A stretch of DNA of 64,000 bases from a virus. Positions 37,469 to 44,369 of the stretch are shown piece by piece. The stretch lies in IMG/VR virus record IMGVR_UViG_3300008258_000002, positions 1 through 64,000 of that record; one strand, 5' to 3'. The position numbers were made by a program, and so were the translations under genes. How positions within the stretch are numbered: position 1 is the first letter of the stretch; each line of letters starts with the position of its first letter. Under the pieces are notes generated by a model. It saw nothing but the letters and a program-made list of their open reading frames with translations. It was not told the origin of the DNA and did not search any database.

Positions 37469-37590
37469 GACTTATTTATGACTTATTTGACATATGTGAG
37501 CACTTGTGATGACTTATTTGTTCTTAGAAGAAGCAATGTAAGACTTATCTAGGACTTATCTAGGCTCTACATAGCCTATCTAAGACTTAT
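37469..37590. repeat. Helically phased GACTTAT iteron array
   Basis: Six exact GACTTAT boxes start at 37469, 37480, 37511, 37542, 37553 and 37584. The intervals are 11, 31, 31, 11 and 31 bases, close to one or three helical turns each, so all boxes face the same side of the helix. Such phased direct repeats are typical of initiator-binding iterons or of terminase-binding packaging sites. The AT-rich surroundings would suit strand opening. Confidence 0.75.
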
Positions 37591-37621
37591 TAGTAGGCTA
37601 AGAAAAGCCTATGAGTAGGCT
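37561..37621. repeat. Paired inverted repeats TAGGCT-N6-AGCCTA
   Basis: TAGGCT and AGCCTA face each other across six bases at 37561-37578 and again at 37594-37611, 33 bases apart; a further TAGGCT lies at 37616. Equal arm length and spacer suggest a dimeric protein's operator used twice, interleaved with the last GACTTAT boxes. Confidence 0.65.
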
Positions 37622-38004
37622 ATCTTAGGCACTTAGGTTAGCCTGACCTAACTAAATGCCTCAAAACAGGGCTTAGATGGTGGGAGTTGGCATACCGACC
37701 TGCCGACAAGCCCAGACGAGCAGTACAAATACAATTCATAAGAACTGGCTGACCGCATTATCATTCGGGAGCAAGTACGGAGAAAAGCGGGCTTGCTATA
37801 CCAGTTATTACATAAGATGCTATGTTTCTAAGGACACACGGGCTCAGATGGGGCAAAAAGAAAAGGAAAATCTGGTAACCCAGGGGAGAAACCCTATGTT
37901 GTTTGTGTGTGTGTCGGTGTGTGAGCAGCCGTGTATCTGGGGCGGACTGGGCGACACCCGTGTATATGCGACTAAGTAAATAACTGGGAACGGCAAGGAA
38001 ATCT

Positions 38005-38036
38005 GGGAATAAATAGCCTATCCGTATGGTTATAGA
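38005..38036 (+). promoter_or_regulatory. SigR/SigH-like promoter for the phosphatase
   Basis: GGGAAT at 38005, 18 bases, then GTTATAG at 38029. This is the only plus-strand member of the family and it precedes the only convincing plus-strand gene, which argues strongly that the motif is a directional promoter. A second, TTGACA-type promoter follows at 38067. Confidence 0.7.
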
Positions 38037-38066
38037 TAGAGTAGTGATAGAAAGTAATCTATCTAA

Positions 38067-38098
38067 ACCACTTGACAAATAGTTATCTGTTTGTAATA
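38067..38098 (+). promoter_or_regulatory. Housekeeping-type promoter for the phosphatase
   Basis: TTGACA followed after 16-17 bases by TAATAAT, then a GAAAGGAGTGA ribosome site before the ATG at 38141. It lies downstream of the SigR-like promoter, giving the gene two start signals. Confidence 0.7.
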
Positions 38099-38140
38099 AT
38101 AGTGGTATCACTTATAAACAAACGAAAGGAGTGATTACAA

Positions 38141-38686
38141 ATGACACTACCAACAAGAAATAATCTGTCTGACTTTGAGCGACCACGGCACAATGATTTG
38201 CCTAAATCTCTATGGACTGAAACTTTGCCTGACCTATGGCAAGGTGGAACACTTGATGCTTATGGCAATGAAGACTGGTTTGAGCAAGTAGATGTTATCG
38301 GCAAAGAGATTAGCAAGAAACACTTTGATTGCGTCTATACACTTTACGCAAGTGCTGACCCAGTTGATTGGTTCGTCAAGGAACTTAGGTTCGGCTTCTA
38401 TGATAGTTCGCTAACTGACTTTGACCCAGTAGAAAATCTATTGGACATAGTTAAGATGGCTCATAAAGATTGGAAGTCTGGTAAGAGAGTTCTTATTAGA
38501 TGTCAGGCTGGACTAAATCGTAGCGGTTTAGTTATGGCTTTGGTTCTAATTCGTGACGGCTATGAGCCAGCAGATGCTATCAAACTGATGAGAGAGAAGC
38601 GTTCATCTTGGGTTCTATGTAATAAGAACTTTGAGAGATACTTACTCGGCTTAGATGAAAAGCAGTTAGCAATCTGGAGAAACTAA
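38141..38686 (+). CDS. Dual-specificity/tyrosine phosphatase-like protein
   Basis: 181 residues with the signature VLIRCQAGLNRSGLVMALVLI, i.e. the C-x5-R-S loop of the cysteine phosphatase fold (Cys nucleophile and Arg that bind phosphate). The usual His before the Cys is Arg here. A general-acid Asp may lie upstream around YDSSLTDFD. Similar proteins occur in other actinophages. The enzyme would remove phosphate from protein or other substrates in the host. It is the only convincing plus-strand gene, stands alone with two promoters and a strong terminator, and points away from the head operon, so it is probably expressed on its own schedule. Confidence 0.8.
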   Translation: MTLPTRNNLSDFERPRHNDLPKSLWTETLPDLWQGGTLDAYGNEDWFEQVDVIGKEISKKHFDCVYTLYASADPVDWFVKELRFGFYDSSLTDFDPVENLLDIVKMAHKDWKSGKRVLIRCQAGLNRSGLVMALVLIRDGYEPADAIKLMREKRSSWVLCNKNFERYLLGLDEKQLAIWRN

Positions 38687-38691
38687 GATTT

Positions 38692-38720
38692 ATCCCCTGT
38701 CAATGTGGCAGGGGATTTTT
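38692..38720 (+). terminator. Terminator of the phosphatase gene
   Basis: ATCCCCTG / CAGGGGAT stem with a 9-base loop followed by a T-run (TTTTTC), six bases after the stop codon. The stem is symmetric and may also act on the convergent terminase transcript, which ends just beside it. Confidence 0.85.
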
Positions 38721-38721
38721 C

Positions 38722-40113
38722 TTATCTAACTCTAAAGAAACTACTTCTAGCATCTGGTATTTTACGACCAGCCATAGACTTAGCAGTTAGTTTGCCACCT
38801 ACAAACCCTGCTGGTGGCTTTATCATAAGAGCGGTAAGAGCGTGAACTAAAGCATCTACTCTGTCTGGCGACCTACCCTCACCCGGAACCCAACTTAGCA
38901 TCTGACTCTCTAAGTCAGGTAAGTATCCAATGTGATGGACACGCCCTTGCTCATAGCCAAGCACGACTGGTTCAGCACGAAGTTGCTTTCCGTATTTGCT
39001 ATGGACTTCTAATACTTTGATACTAGGGTCAATGGCGTTGATAGCATTACGAACTAATGCTCCACCTTGATTGACTTCAGCAATAACTGGACAGCCCCAC
39101 TTGCGAGCCATAGCAACTACTCGGTTAGCCCACACTTCAGGCGAACCTAACACGCTAGCATCTTCTAATACCCAAGCCTGACGCTTATACAAATCTCTCT
39201 CACCAGTTGATGCGACTACAACTATTCCGCATTCATCTCTAGGGTTCTCAGCAACGCTAGGGTCAACACCAATACAACGCAGTGGTGTGTTCAGTGGTAG
39301 AGCGTTCTGTCTATGTACCTCAATCAAATCATCATTCCACAAAGCACCCTCAACGCTATCCAACATCTCACCATAAAGTTCCTGTTGAGCAAGACGAGTT
39401 CCAGCATAGACACCCGTAATAGCATCAAGATAAGCAACGCTTAGGTTTCCAGAGTTATCAAGAGTAGAACCACGAGTGATAACTACACGACCAGTGTTCT
39501 TACTTTCTTCTATCAACTTGTAGAGCAATGGAACACGCTTAGGTGTAGTAGTAACCATAATCTGTGGATTACGACCAAGACGAGTTCCTACACGCAAGTT
39601 ATCAAAAGCAGTCATACCTGCTGCGTCAGGTGTCTGTCGCCAAGCAGCAATCTCATCTCCCCAAGCGTGAGTAAATTGTGGACCACGCAAAGAGTCAGGC
39701 TCATCGGCAGTAAAGCAAGTAGCAGTATTTCCATTAGGCCAAGTTAGTCTTCGCTTTGATGGTTCATACAATGGTCTTTCGCTAGGTGGAGATACATTCA
39801 TAATTCCACTCTCACCCTCAACGATTACATCTCGCACATCTGCTGCTGTTCTCGCAACCAAAGCAAAACGCCTTTGACCCGTGTTAGTGTATTTGGCTTG
39901 CTCTCTCACCCACTCGGCTGCGGCACGGGTCTTACCAGCACCACGACCACCAAGATACATCCAGACTGCCCAATCACCTACGGGAGCGTGCTGTTCAGGT
40001 CTGCCCCAGACTGACCAATCCCACATAAGAGTATCGGCATCCATGCCAGATAAGACGAGTGCTCTCTCTGCATCAGGCAGAAGAGCGATTTGTTCCATTA
40101 TAGATTTGGCCAT
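38722..40113 (-). CDS. terL: Terminase large subunit
   Basis: 463 residues from the ATG at 40113 (MAKSIMEQ); a GTG six codons upstream (40131) is the alternative. Walker A is YLGGRGAGKTRAAAEW (near residue 50), Walker B region AWGDEIAAW, and the nuclease domain shows CIGVDPSVAENPRDECG, AEVNQGG and DRVDALVHALTAL with the expected acidic residues. It cuts concatemeric DNA and pumps it through the portal. No Shine-Dalgarno site is visible; instead a TACAAT box lies exactly six bases before the ATG, the spacing expected for a leaderless mRNA. The gene is convergent with the phosphatase. Confidence 0.92.
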   Translation of the reverse strand: MAKSIMEQIALLPDAERALVLSGMDADTLMWDWSVWGRPEQHAPVGDWAVWMYLGGRGAGKTRAAAEWVREQAKYTNTGQRRFALVARTAADVRDVIVEGESGIMNVSPPSERPLYEPSKRRLTWPNGNTATCFTADEPDSLRGPQFTHAWGDEIAAWRQTPDAAGMTAFDNLRVGTRLGRNPQIMVTTTPKRVPLLYKLIEESKNTGRVVITRGSTLDNSGNLSVAYLDAITGVYAGTRLAQQELYGEMLDSVEGALWNDDLIEVHRQNALPLNTPLRCIGVDPSVAENPRDECGIVVVASTGERDLYKRQAWVLEDASVLGSPEVWANRVVAMARKWGCPVIAEVNQGGALVRNAINAIDPSIKVLEVHSKYGKQLRAEPVVLGYEQGRVHHIGYLPDLESQMLSWVPGEGRSPDRVDALVHALTALMIKPPAGFVGGKLTAKSMAGRKIPDARSSFFRVR

Positions 40114-40128
40114 GAATCTATTGTAATG

Positions 40129-40151
40129 CACAGAAAAAATGGCAACCCAGG
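40129..40151. repeat. Copy 1 of a CACAGAAAAA repeat
   Basis: 23-base element CACAGAAAAA-A-TGGC-AA-CCCAGG upstream of the terminase. Near-identical copies lie at 45851-45873 (same strand) and 41989-42011 (opposite strand). Confidence 0.6.
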
Positions 40152-40176
40152 CAAACTTGCCCAGTGGATGGAGATG

Positions 40177-40446
40177 TTAGTTGCTTCGTTCTTTCTTCAG
40201 CATCAACTCGATGCCACGATTTGCGATATCTACTGAGAGCCTAATCAATGCTTCTTTCTTAGCGGTATTCATACCACGAACAGGGGCAATCAGGTTTTCT
40301 TTCTCGGTAGCGACTATCTGGTTCAGCACTTTAGTAATTGCTTTTCCAATAGACATACAGGCTTCTTCATCGGTGAGCCTGTCCCAAGGCACGCCTTGGT
40401 AGTACTTGGTGTATAACTTATCTGAGAGTTTTTCTATGTTGTTCAT
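40177..40446 (-). CDS. Small hypothetical protein
   Basis: 89 residues from the ATG at 40446 (MNNIEKLSDKLYTKYYQGVPW), preferred over an upstream ATG at 40485 because that one would start inside the hairpin. All-helical, with a short basic end (LMLKKERSN). I recognise no family. It lies just upstream of the terminase gene and may be co-transcribed. No Shine-Dalgarno is seen; a TACAAT box is placed six bases before the ATG, as at the terminase. Confidence 0.65.
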   Translation of the reverse strand: MNNIEKLSDKLYTKYYQGVPWDRLTDEEACMSIGKAITKVLNQIVATEKENLIAPVRGMNTAKKEALIRLSVDIANRGIELMLKKERSN

Positions 40447-40472
40447 ACAAGTATTGTATCGCAGTAAAGTGA

Positions 40473-40498
40473 AAACCCCTGACATTTGTCAAGGGTTT
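40473..40498 (-). terminator. Hairpin shared by terminator and promoter region
   Basis: AAACCC...GGGTTT stem enclosing the palindrome TGACA-TT-TGTCA. On the minus strand it follows the collagen-like gene and precedes the TACAAT box of the next gene, so it may both end one transcript and shape the start of the next. Confidence 0.6.
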
Positions 40499-40523
40499 CA
40501 CTATTGGCGAACAAGTTTCGGTA

Positions 40524-40979
40524 TTACTCAATTACCCTAATCGTGAGCGAGCAATATGGATTACTCTGCCAGTTGTATCTATTAGTTAGAAAAACTGACC
40601 CGTATTGCCAGTTAGTATAAGTAGTTGCTGTTCCAGTGGCTAATCCAACAGAACCATCTCCACAGCCAAGAAGACTTGTACCATTTCCTATGTATTTGAT
40701 TGTGATTAGTTTAGTTTTGATAGAAGCATCTGTGCCTTTAGGTCCAGCGGGTCCTTGAGGTCCAGTTGGTCCTTGAATTCCAGTTTGGTTCCAAGTCAGT
40801 GGTCTTTCGGTCTTAGTACATTTGCTACTTATCCGTAAAGCACCACTTGACTTATTCACACAAGCAGAGATTACAGAGTTTGATTCAACTGCTGAAACTG
40901 ATTGCGATGAAGCAGAACCTAATAAGAACGCACCTACAAGTAAGTTGATTACCAGAAGCACACGATTGGATGTGCTCAC
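40524..40979 (-). CDS. Secreted protein with short collagen-like segment
   Basis: 151 residues from a GTG that overlaps the upstream stop (TAGTG). Residues 1-28 form a signal peptide or anchor (VLLVINLLVGAFLLGSASSQS). Next comes ISACVNKSSGALRISSKCTK, a Cys-containing motif common in actinobacterial surface proteins, and then a short G-x-x run (GPTGPQGPAGPKG). The C-terminal 75 residues form a beta domain with three Cys. It probably sits on the host surface or in the virion; in other phages similar collagen-like proteins are fibres. No close function is known to me. Confidence 0.65.
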   Translation of the reverse strand: MSTSNRVLLVINLLVGAFLLGSASSQSVSAVESNSVISACVNKSSGALRISSKCTKTERPLTWNQTGIQGPTGPQGPAGPKGTDASIKTKLITIKYIGNGTSLLGCGDGSVGLATGTATTYTNWQYGSVFLTNRYNWQSNPYCSLTIRVIE

Positions 40980-41527
40980 TACCTTGAGTGTCTGTTCTTA
41001 GGATTGATTGGTGTATATACTCTGCTCTGACCCTTTTCGCTTGTCTTGTATCCATAGCGAGCAAGTCTGAAACGAAGTGCTGAGTGAGTAACTCCCATAC
41101 GCTTAGCCAATCGATATAGCGTAACGCCATCTTCCAAGTGAGCCTTAGCAATTAGTTGAGTGTACTCTTCAGCCTCTGCTCTGAAGCGAGTGGCGTGTGA
41201 GCGAACCTGCATTGCCATCGGCTTTAGTTCCAACAATCTTGCTAGGATTTCAGGCGATGGCTCAACAAACTCTCTTTCCACTTTTGCTGGATACATCGGT
41301 GGAGTTGGGTTAGTGAAGTCAGGTGGCATTGGTCCATCAATTGGTGTTTCACAAATCTGACGAACACGCTCTCTACTGAGTTCAACTGAGCGAGAGATAG
41401 CACTTAGTGTCCATCCATTGTTACTCAATGAACGAATTATGTTATCTCTATCTGCTGGCTTAGCGGAATTGAGCAATGAAGTGATGTAAAACGGCAACTT
41501 TTGATTTGCTTTCTTTATCTTTGTCAT
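40979..41527 (-). CDS. DNA-binding protein with two HTH motifs
   Basis: 182 residues from the ATG at 41527; an upstream TTG extension (to 41611) is less likely because it has no ribosome site. Residues about 30-60 (LSAISRSVELSRERVRQIC) look like a sigma-type HTH, and 140-165 (VTLYRLAKRMGVTHSALRFRLARYGY) like a Myb or resolvase-type HTH, with a Pro-rich linker between. The same plan is seen at 36702-37226 across the phased-repeat region, so it may be a paralog binding related DNA sites. Possible role: regulator or packaging factor. Confidence 0.65.
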   Translation of the reverse strand: MTKIKKANQKLPFYITSLLNSAKPADRDNIIRSLSNNGWTLSAISRSVELSRERVRQICETPIDGPMPPDFTNPTPPMYPAKVEREFVEPSPEILARLLELKPMAMQVRSHATRFRAEAEEYTQLIAKAHLEDGVTLYRLAKRMGVTHSALRFRLARYGYKTSEKGQSRVYTPINPKNRHSR

Positions 41528-41632
41528 TTCTTCTTTTATCTTTCTATGTAATGACCCGTATGGGTCTGTGGTTTCTATTGAAATTGTATCTGTAATACAA
41601 ATGTTATTCAATTGTGTTTGCTATTGGAATAA

Positions 41633-41803
41633 CTAGCCTCGGAGCGAGAGAATTGAGAGCGAAATTGCTGACAATCCTGTCCCAAGTATCAATCCAATGT
41701 TGCTTGGAGCAAAAATAGCGATGAAAATAGTCGCAATGACGGCTATAATCGCAAAAATTGATGTCCAAACCAAATCTCTGAGTAAAATCAACCAACTTGG
41801 CAT
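41633..41803 (-). CDS. Small membrane protein (56 aa)
   Basis: Open frame MPSWLILLRDLVWTSIFAII... ending ISLSILSLRG. It has two hydrophobic segments separated by APSNIG, a short basic turn (LLRD) and a weak AGAAAGAAG ribosome site that lies within the end of the upstream gene. It directly follows the membrane gene at 41804-41971. Two adjacent tiny membrane proteins are typical of a holin or antiholin pair, but no sequence signature proves this. Confidence 0.6.
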   Translation of the reverse strand: MPSWLILLRDLVWTSIFAIIAVIATIFIAIFAPSNIGLILGTGLSAISLSILSLRG

Positions 41804-41971
41804 CTATTTTTCTTCTTTCTGTTCGTTTTTAGGCATTACAACACCTAAAAGTGCTGAAATTTCCTCTTCATCCGTGTATTCAATCGGTTCTGTCCTCTTA
41901 TCGACTGCTATTGCTAGCCAAACGATGACAAGAAAACCTAAAATTGCTAAAATAACGACGAAGATGTCCAT
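41804..41971 (-). CDS. Small membrane protein (55 aa)
   Basis: Starts MDIFVVILAILGFLVIVWLA with a good AGGAGTTGAA ribosome site. One N-terminal membrane helix is followed by a charged tail (DKRTEPIEYTDEEE...KNEQKEEK). The stop touches the start of the next small membrane gene, so both are made from one message. Possible role in lysis or membrane remodelling; this is an inference from size and pairing. Confidence 0.65.
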   Translation of the reverse strand: MDIFVVILAILGFLVIVWLAIAVDKRTEPIEYTDEEEISALLGVVMPKNEQKEEK

Positions 41972-41988
41972 TTCAACTCCTGTTTTAC

Positions 41989-42011
41989 CCTGGGTGGCCA
42001 GTTTTTCTGTG
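41989..42011. repeat. Copy 3 of the CACAGAAAAA repeat, inverted
   Basis: Reverse complement of CACAGAAAAA-C-TGGC-CA-CCCAGG. It lies just before the ribosome site of the 55-residue membrane protein gene, downstream of the deacetylase-like gene. Confidence 0.6.
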
Positions 42012-42065
42012 TAAGATGCTTTGCATGAGAGCGATTAGTGCTCCCACACAACGCAATCCTACCAT

Positions 42066-43034
42066 CTACTCTGATTTTTGAGTTCCTTCGTAGATGTCTT
42101 TGACGACATTAGCCCATATTCTCGGTGTATGTGTGAGTGGTTGATACCCACCAGCACCACCAATCAATACACGCCCATCGGCAAACTTGTTTGCTAGTTC
42201 AGCAATTACTTTTGAAGCATAAGCGTAGCCATCGTAGGTATATTTCAACCCCCAATGCTCTTCCTCATGTCCATCAGCACCAGTAGCAAGCAAGATTACA
42301 TCTGGCTTATACTCGGCAACTTTCTTAGCAATCTCATCAATTGCCCATTTGAACGCTTGGTCGCCCTCGCCTTGCTGTAAGCAGTAGTTATACCAGTGTT
42401 GCTCGTCATTTTGATAGATGTAATTGCCATCTACTCCAGCCTCACGAAGCCATGTGTCTGAGTGAGTTGGGTAGATTCCGTGTCCGTGGATACTGAAAGT
42501 TGGAATATCGGTATCCGCAAGTAGGTTCTGCACTCCATCACCAGCATTCACATCCCAGTCGATGTAAACAACTTTGAGCCCATTCTGCACGAAATTTTTG
42601 GCAGCCCAGGCAAAATCGTTGAACACGCAGAAGCCCTCGCTCCATCCGTATTGAGCGTGGTGCTTTGCTCCCTGTGGATTGAAGCCAACTTGAGTTTCAC
42701 CAGCGAGTATCTTCTCAACCAGTCTTACTGTTCCAGAAAACATCTGACCAGCGGTATGCCCCATCTCAGGCTTGAAGCCAAGCCAGTCATAAGACCTACC
42801 CTCATCAATAACCTCTGAAACATAGTTAGGGTCGTGGATAGATTCAATCTTCTCTCTGTCCTCATCTTTGAATTCAGGTTCAATGATTTCAACATTGTCC
42901 GCACCCACTTCATCTACCAAGTAATCGGTAGCAATCTTGGCACGGATAGGCTTGGTTGGATGTGAGCCATCTCCCGAACCTAAATTCCAGTTCAGGTAGT
43001 CGTCGCTATATGCGATAGTTAGTTTCTTTGTCAT
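42066..43034 (-). CDS. Histone-deacetylase/AcuC-like amidohydrolase, altered zinc site
   Basis: 322 residues, matching the class of arginase-fold deacetylases: GAKHHAQYGWSEGFCVFND (the paired His region), YIDWDVNAGDGVQ (metal site), ATGADGHEEEHWG (third metal-ligand region) and GGAGGYQP (catalytic Tyr region). In the metal site the usual D-x-H is D-x-N: the His that binds zinc is replaced by Asn. This is odd for an active enzyme; it may bind another metal, act weakly or be a binding protein. The family removes acetyl groups from lysines, polyamines or small molecules. It has its own promoter and an AAAGGAGAAG ribosome site. Confidence 0.85.
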   Translation of the reverse strand: MTKKLTIAYSDDYLNWNLGSGDGSHPTKPIRAKIATDYLVDEVGADNVEIIEPEFKDEDREKIESIHDPNYVSEVIDEGRSYDWLGFKPEMGHTAGQMFSGTVRLVEKILAGETQVGFNPQGAKHHAQYGWSEGFCVFNDFAWAAKNFVQNGLKVVYIDWDVNAGDGVQNLLADTDIPTFSIHGHGIYPTHSDTWLREAGVDGNYIYQNDEQHWYNYCLQQGEGDQAFKWAIDEIAKKVAEYKPDVILLATGADGHEEEHWGLKYTYDGYAYASKVIAELANKFADGRVLIGGAGGYQPLTHTPRIWANVVKDIYEGTQKSE

Positions 43035-43061
43035 TTCTTCTCCTTTGTCGCTAACTAGATA

Positions 43062-43090
43062 ATGTTACCAATTTGTTATAATCCTGTCAA
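43062..43090 (-). promoter_or_regulatory. Promoter of the deacetylase-like gene
   Basis: TTGACA, 17 bases, TAACAT on the minus strand, about 30 bases before the ATG. Confidence 0.7.
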
Positions 43091-43111
43091 GCATAAGCCG
43101 TATGCTAAAAA

Positions 43112-43136
43112 CCCTGCTTGCGAGGGGCAAACAGGG
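43112..43136 (-). terminator. Terminator of the 78-residue protein gene
   Basis: 10-bp stem CCCTGTTTGC / GCAAGCAGGG followed on the minus strand by a T-run. Confidence 0.8.
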
Positions 43137-43161
43137 CTTTTAGGGTCTTTTATAGAGTTTT

Positions 43162-43398
43162 TTACGCCTCTGGGCGTTCAATGTCCTCTACAAGCGTTTC
43201 TGGCTCATTTTGTGCGTTTTCGGCTTTGAGCGTTTCAAGCAATTCCTCTGCTGACACAATCCAAGTCGTGTATAGCAATTTATCTACGCCTGAGTATGAT
43301 TCATCGTGTTTCAGATTTAGTTGCCTCAAAGCAAACTCGGTAAGCCCTACGGCAAACTGTAACTGCTCTTCGCTAATTGAAATTAGTTTCTTTGACAT
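43162..43398 (-). CDS. Small acidic hypothetical protein
   Basis: 78 residues, helical, acidic C-terminus (LKAENAQNEPETLVEDIERPEA). It has its own TTGACA promoter, a GAAAGGACAC ribosome site and a strong terminator, so it is an independent unit. I recognise no family. Confidence 0.65.
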   Translation of the reverse strand: MSKKLISISEEQLQFAVGLTEFALRQLNLKHDESYSGVDKLLYTTWIVSAEELLETLKAENAQNEPETLVEDIERPEA

Positions 43399-43400
43399 TT

Positions 43401-43580
43401 CTAGTGTCCTTTCGTCTTTAGGTGTTGTATCTTTACAACAAGATAATCATAGGCATATCCTATGACATTTGTCAAATACCTTTTTCGGTGTTTCTTGCGT
43501 GGAAACTTAGTTGATTGCCACTGAGCCCAGTGAGCAACTTTAAATGCTATTCCACTAATCCAGTGTAGTAGGCGGTACAT
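43401..43580 (-). CDS. Small basic hypothetical protein (59 aa)
   Basis: Starts MYRLLHWISGIAFKVAHWAQWQ with a good AAGGGAGAAG ribosome site at the end of the upstream gene, which it overlaps by 26 bases in another frame. Hydrophobic-aromatic N-terminus, very basic middle (KFPRKKHRKRYL). The frame is also open upstream, but the ribosome site favours this start. The promoter of the next gene lies inside its 3' half, so the C-terminal part may be constrained by DNA signals rather than protein. I recognise no family. Confidence 0.45.
   Translation of the reverse strand: MYRLLHWISGIAFKVAHWAQWQSTKFPRKKHRKRYLTNVIGYAYDYLVVKIQHLKTKGH
43446..43475 (-). promoter_or_regulatory. Promoter with TGACATTTGTCA palindrome
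   Basis: TTGACA, 18 bases, TATGAT for the gene at 43162-43398. The -35 hexamer is half of the palindrome TGACA-AA-TGTCA, also present at 40481 and 47530, so a repressor or activator may bind there. Confidence 0.65.
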
Positions 43581-43803
43581 CTTCTTCTCCCTTTTCAAGT
43601 TGTTCAATAAGCCAATCAATGTCAATGAAGCCACAGTTCCCGTGTTCAAAAAATCTTTTCTTAGGGTCTGGGTAAGCAACTTCCATTTGCTCGTATGTCA
43701 TGTCAACACACTCGCATCGGTAAGACTTGATTACATCAACTAATCTTTGTCTTTCTTCTGCTTTGCCATCTTGCTTTCCGTAATCATAAGCATCTATGCT
43801 CAT
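43555..43803 (-). CDS. Hypothetical protein
   Basis: 82 residues (MSIDAYDYGKQDGKAEERQRLVDVIKSY). It contains CECVDM and GNCGFIDIDWLIEQLEKGEED. I recognise no family. The ribosome site is weak (GCGAGTG). It lies between the prepilin-peptidase-like gene and a small basic protein gene that starts within its 3' end. Confidence 0.6.
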   Translation of the reverse strand: MSIDAYDYGKQDGKAEERQRLVDVIKSYRCECVDMTYEQMEVAYPDPKKRFFEHGNCGFIDIDWLIEQLEKGEEDVPPTTLD

Positions 43804-43851
43804 TTAAATTCACTCGCTTTTCTTTTTCTCTTGACACTCTCTTACAGACTA

Positions 43852-44334
43852 CTACTTTGTGAATAGCACCAGCAAATGAGTAATGTAAACAAGATAAGTA
43901 ATAACTCCTAAACGGATAGTGTAACTGATAGTGTCTGGGTATCTCTTTCTAAAAGCAAGCACCGCAGTAACTACTAGACCAATGAATAGTGCAATTACTA
44001 GAATAGTAAGCCAAACCCATAGGCTCTTCCAAGATAAAGTCAGACCCATCAAAACAATAAGTTTGACATCGCCCATACCAATAGCATCGGTCCTGATATT
44101 AAATATAGTTAGCCCAACTAATAGCGGTAGTCCAATAGCAAGTGGTAGCACTAAAGCATTTAGCCAATCTCCAGATAGAGCGGTATAAGCAATGGCAGAC
44201 ACTAACCACACTAGGTAGCCTGGAAAAACAATAGAGTTCTTTAGTCTGCTCTCGCGAATATCGGTGATTAGCAACGGGATGCTTACAACAAGTAAGTAAG
44301 CAATCGGTAGTAATAGAATTGTTTGTAAATTCAT
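43852..44334 (-). CDS. Type IV prepilin peptidase-like (A24) membrane protein
   Basis: 160 residues with about five or six membrane segments. Both aspartates of the A24 family are in place: the first in LLITDIRESRLKN, the second in GMGDVKLIVLMG (the GxGD motif). There is no N-terminal methyltransferase domain, so it resembles the short archaeal or Actinobacterial TadV/CpaA-type enzymes. Such proteases trim the leader of pilin-like proteins. In a phage this is unusual; it might modify host pili used as receptor. The ribosome site is weak (AGAAAGAC). Confidence 0.75.
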   Translation of the reverse strand: MNLQTILLLPIAYLLVVSIPLLITDIRESRLKNSIVFPGYLVWLVSAIAYTALSGDWLNALVLPLAIGLPLLVGLTIFNIRTDAIGMGDVKLIVLMGLTLSWKSLWVWLTILVIALFIGLVVTAVLAFRKRYPDTISYTIRLGVITYLVYITHLLVLFTK

Positions 44335-44369
44335 TTGTCTTTCTGTCTTTCTTTTTTATTGGCGGTTGG

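Larger units (their letters stand above)
37227..38140. other. 0.9 kb non-coding region at the strand switch
   Basis: No convincing gene on either strand. From left to right it holds: three ATGCCG boxes at 37413, 37425 and 37436; six GACTTAT boxes at 37469-37590; two TAGGCT-N6-AGCCTA inverted repeats at 37561 and 37594; a GT-rich tract near 37898-37920; and two plus-strand promoters leading to the phosphatase. Lying between divergent gene blocks and next to HTH and terminase genes, it is a good candidate for a replication origin, a packaging (pac/cos) site or a regulatory hub. Inference from structure only. Confidence 0.6.

Noticed and set aside
37469-37590. CRISPR array
   Set aside because: Repeats are 7 bases with 4- or 24-base gaps, too short for CRISPR; no cas genes.
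37677-37979. Plus-strand open frame of 100 codons in the strand-switch region
   Set aside because: It has no ribosome site, odd composition and spans GT repeats; an opposing frame of similar length exists in the same place.
40113-40131. GTG start of the terminase at 40131
   Set aside because: No ribosome site either way, but the TACAAT box would fall inside the coding region; the ATG at 40113 has the leaderless spacing.
41604-41795. 63-codon minus frame over the small membrane gene
   Set aside because: The alternative frame 41633-41803 gives a clean two-helix membrane protein coupled to its neighbour.
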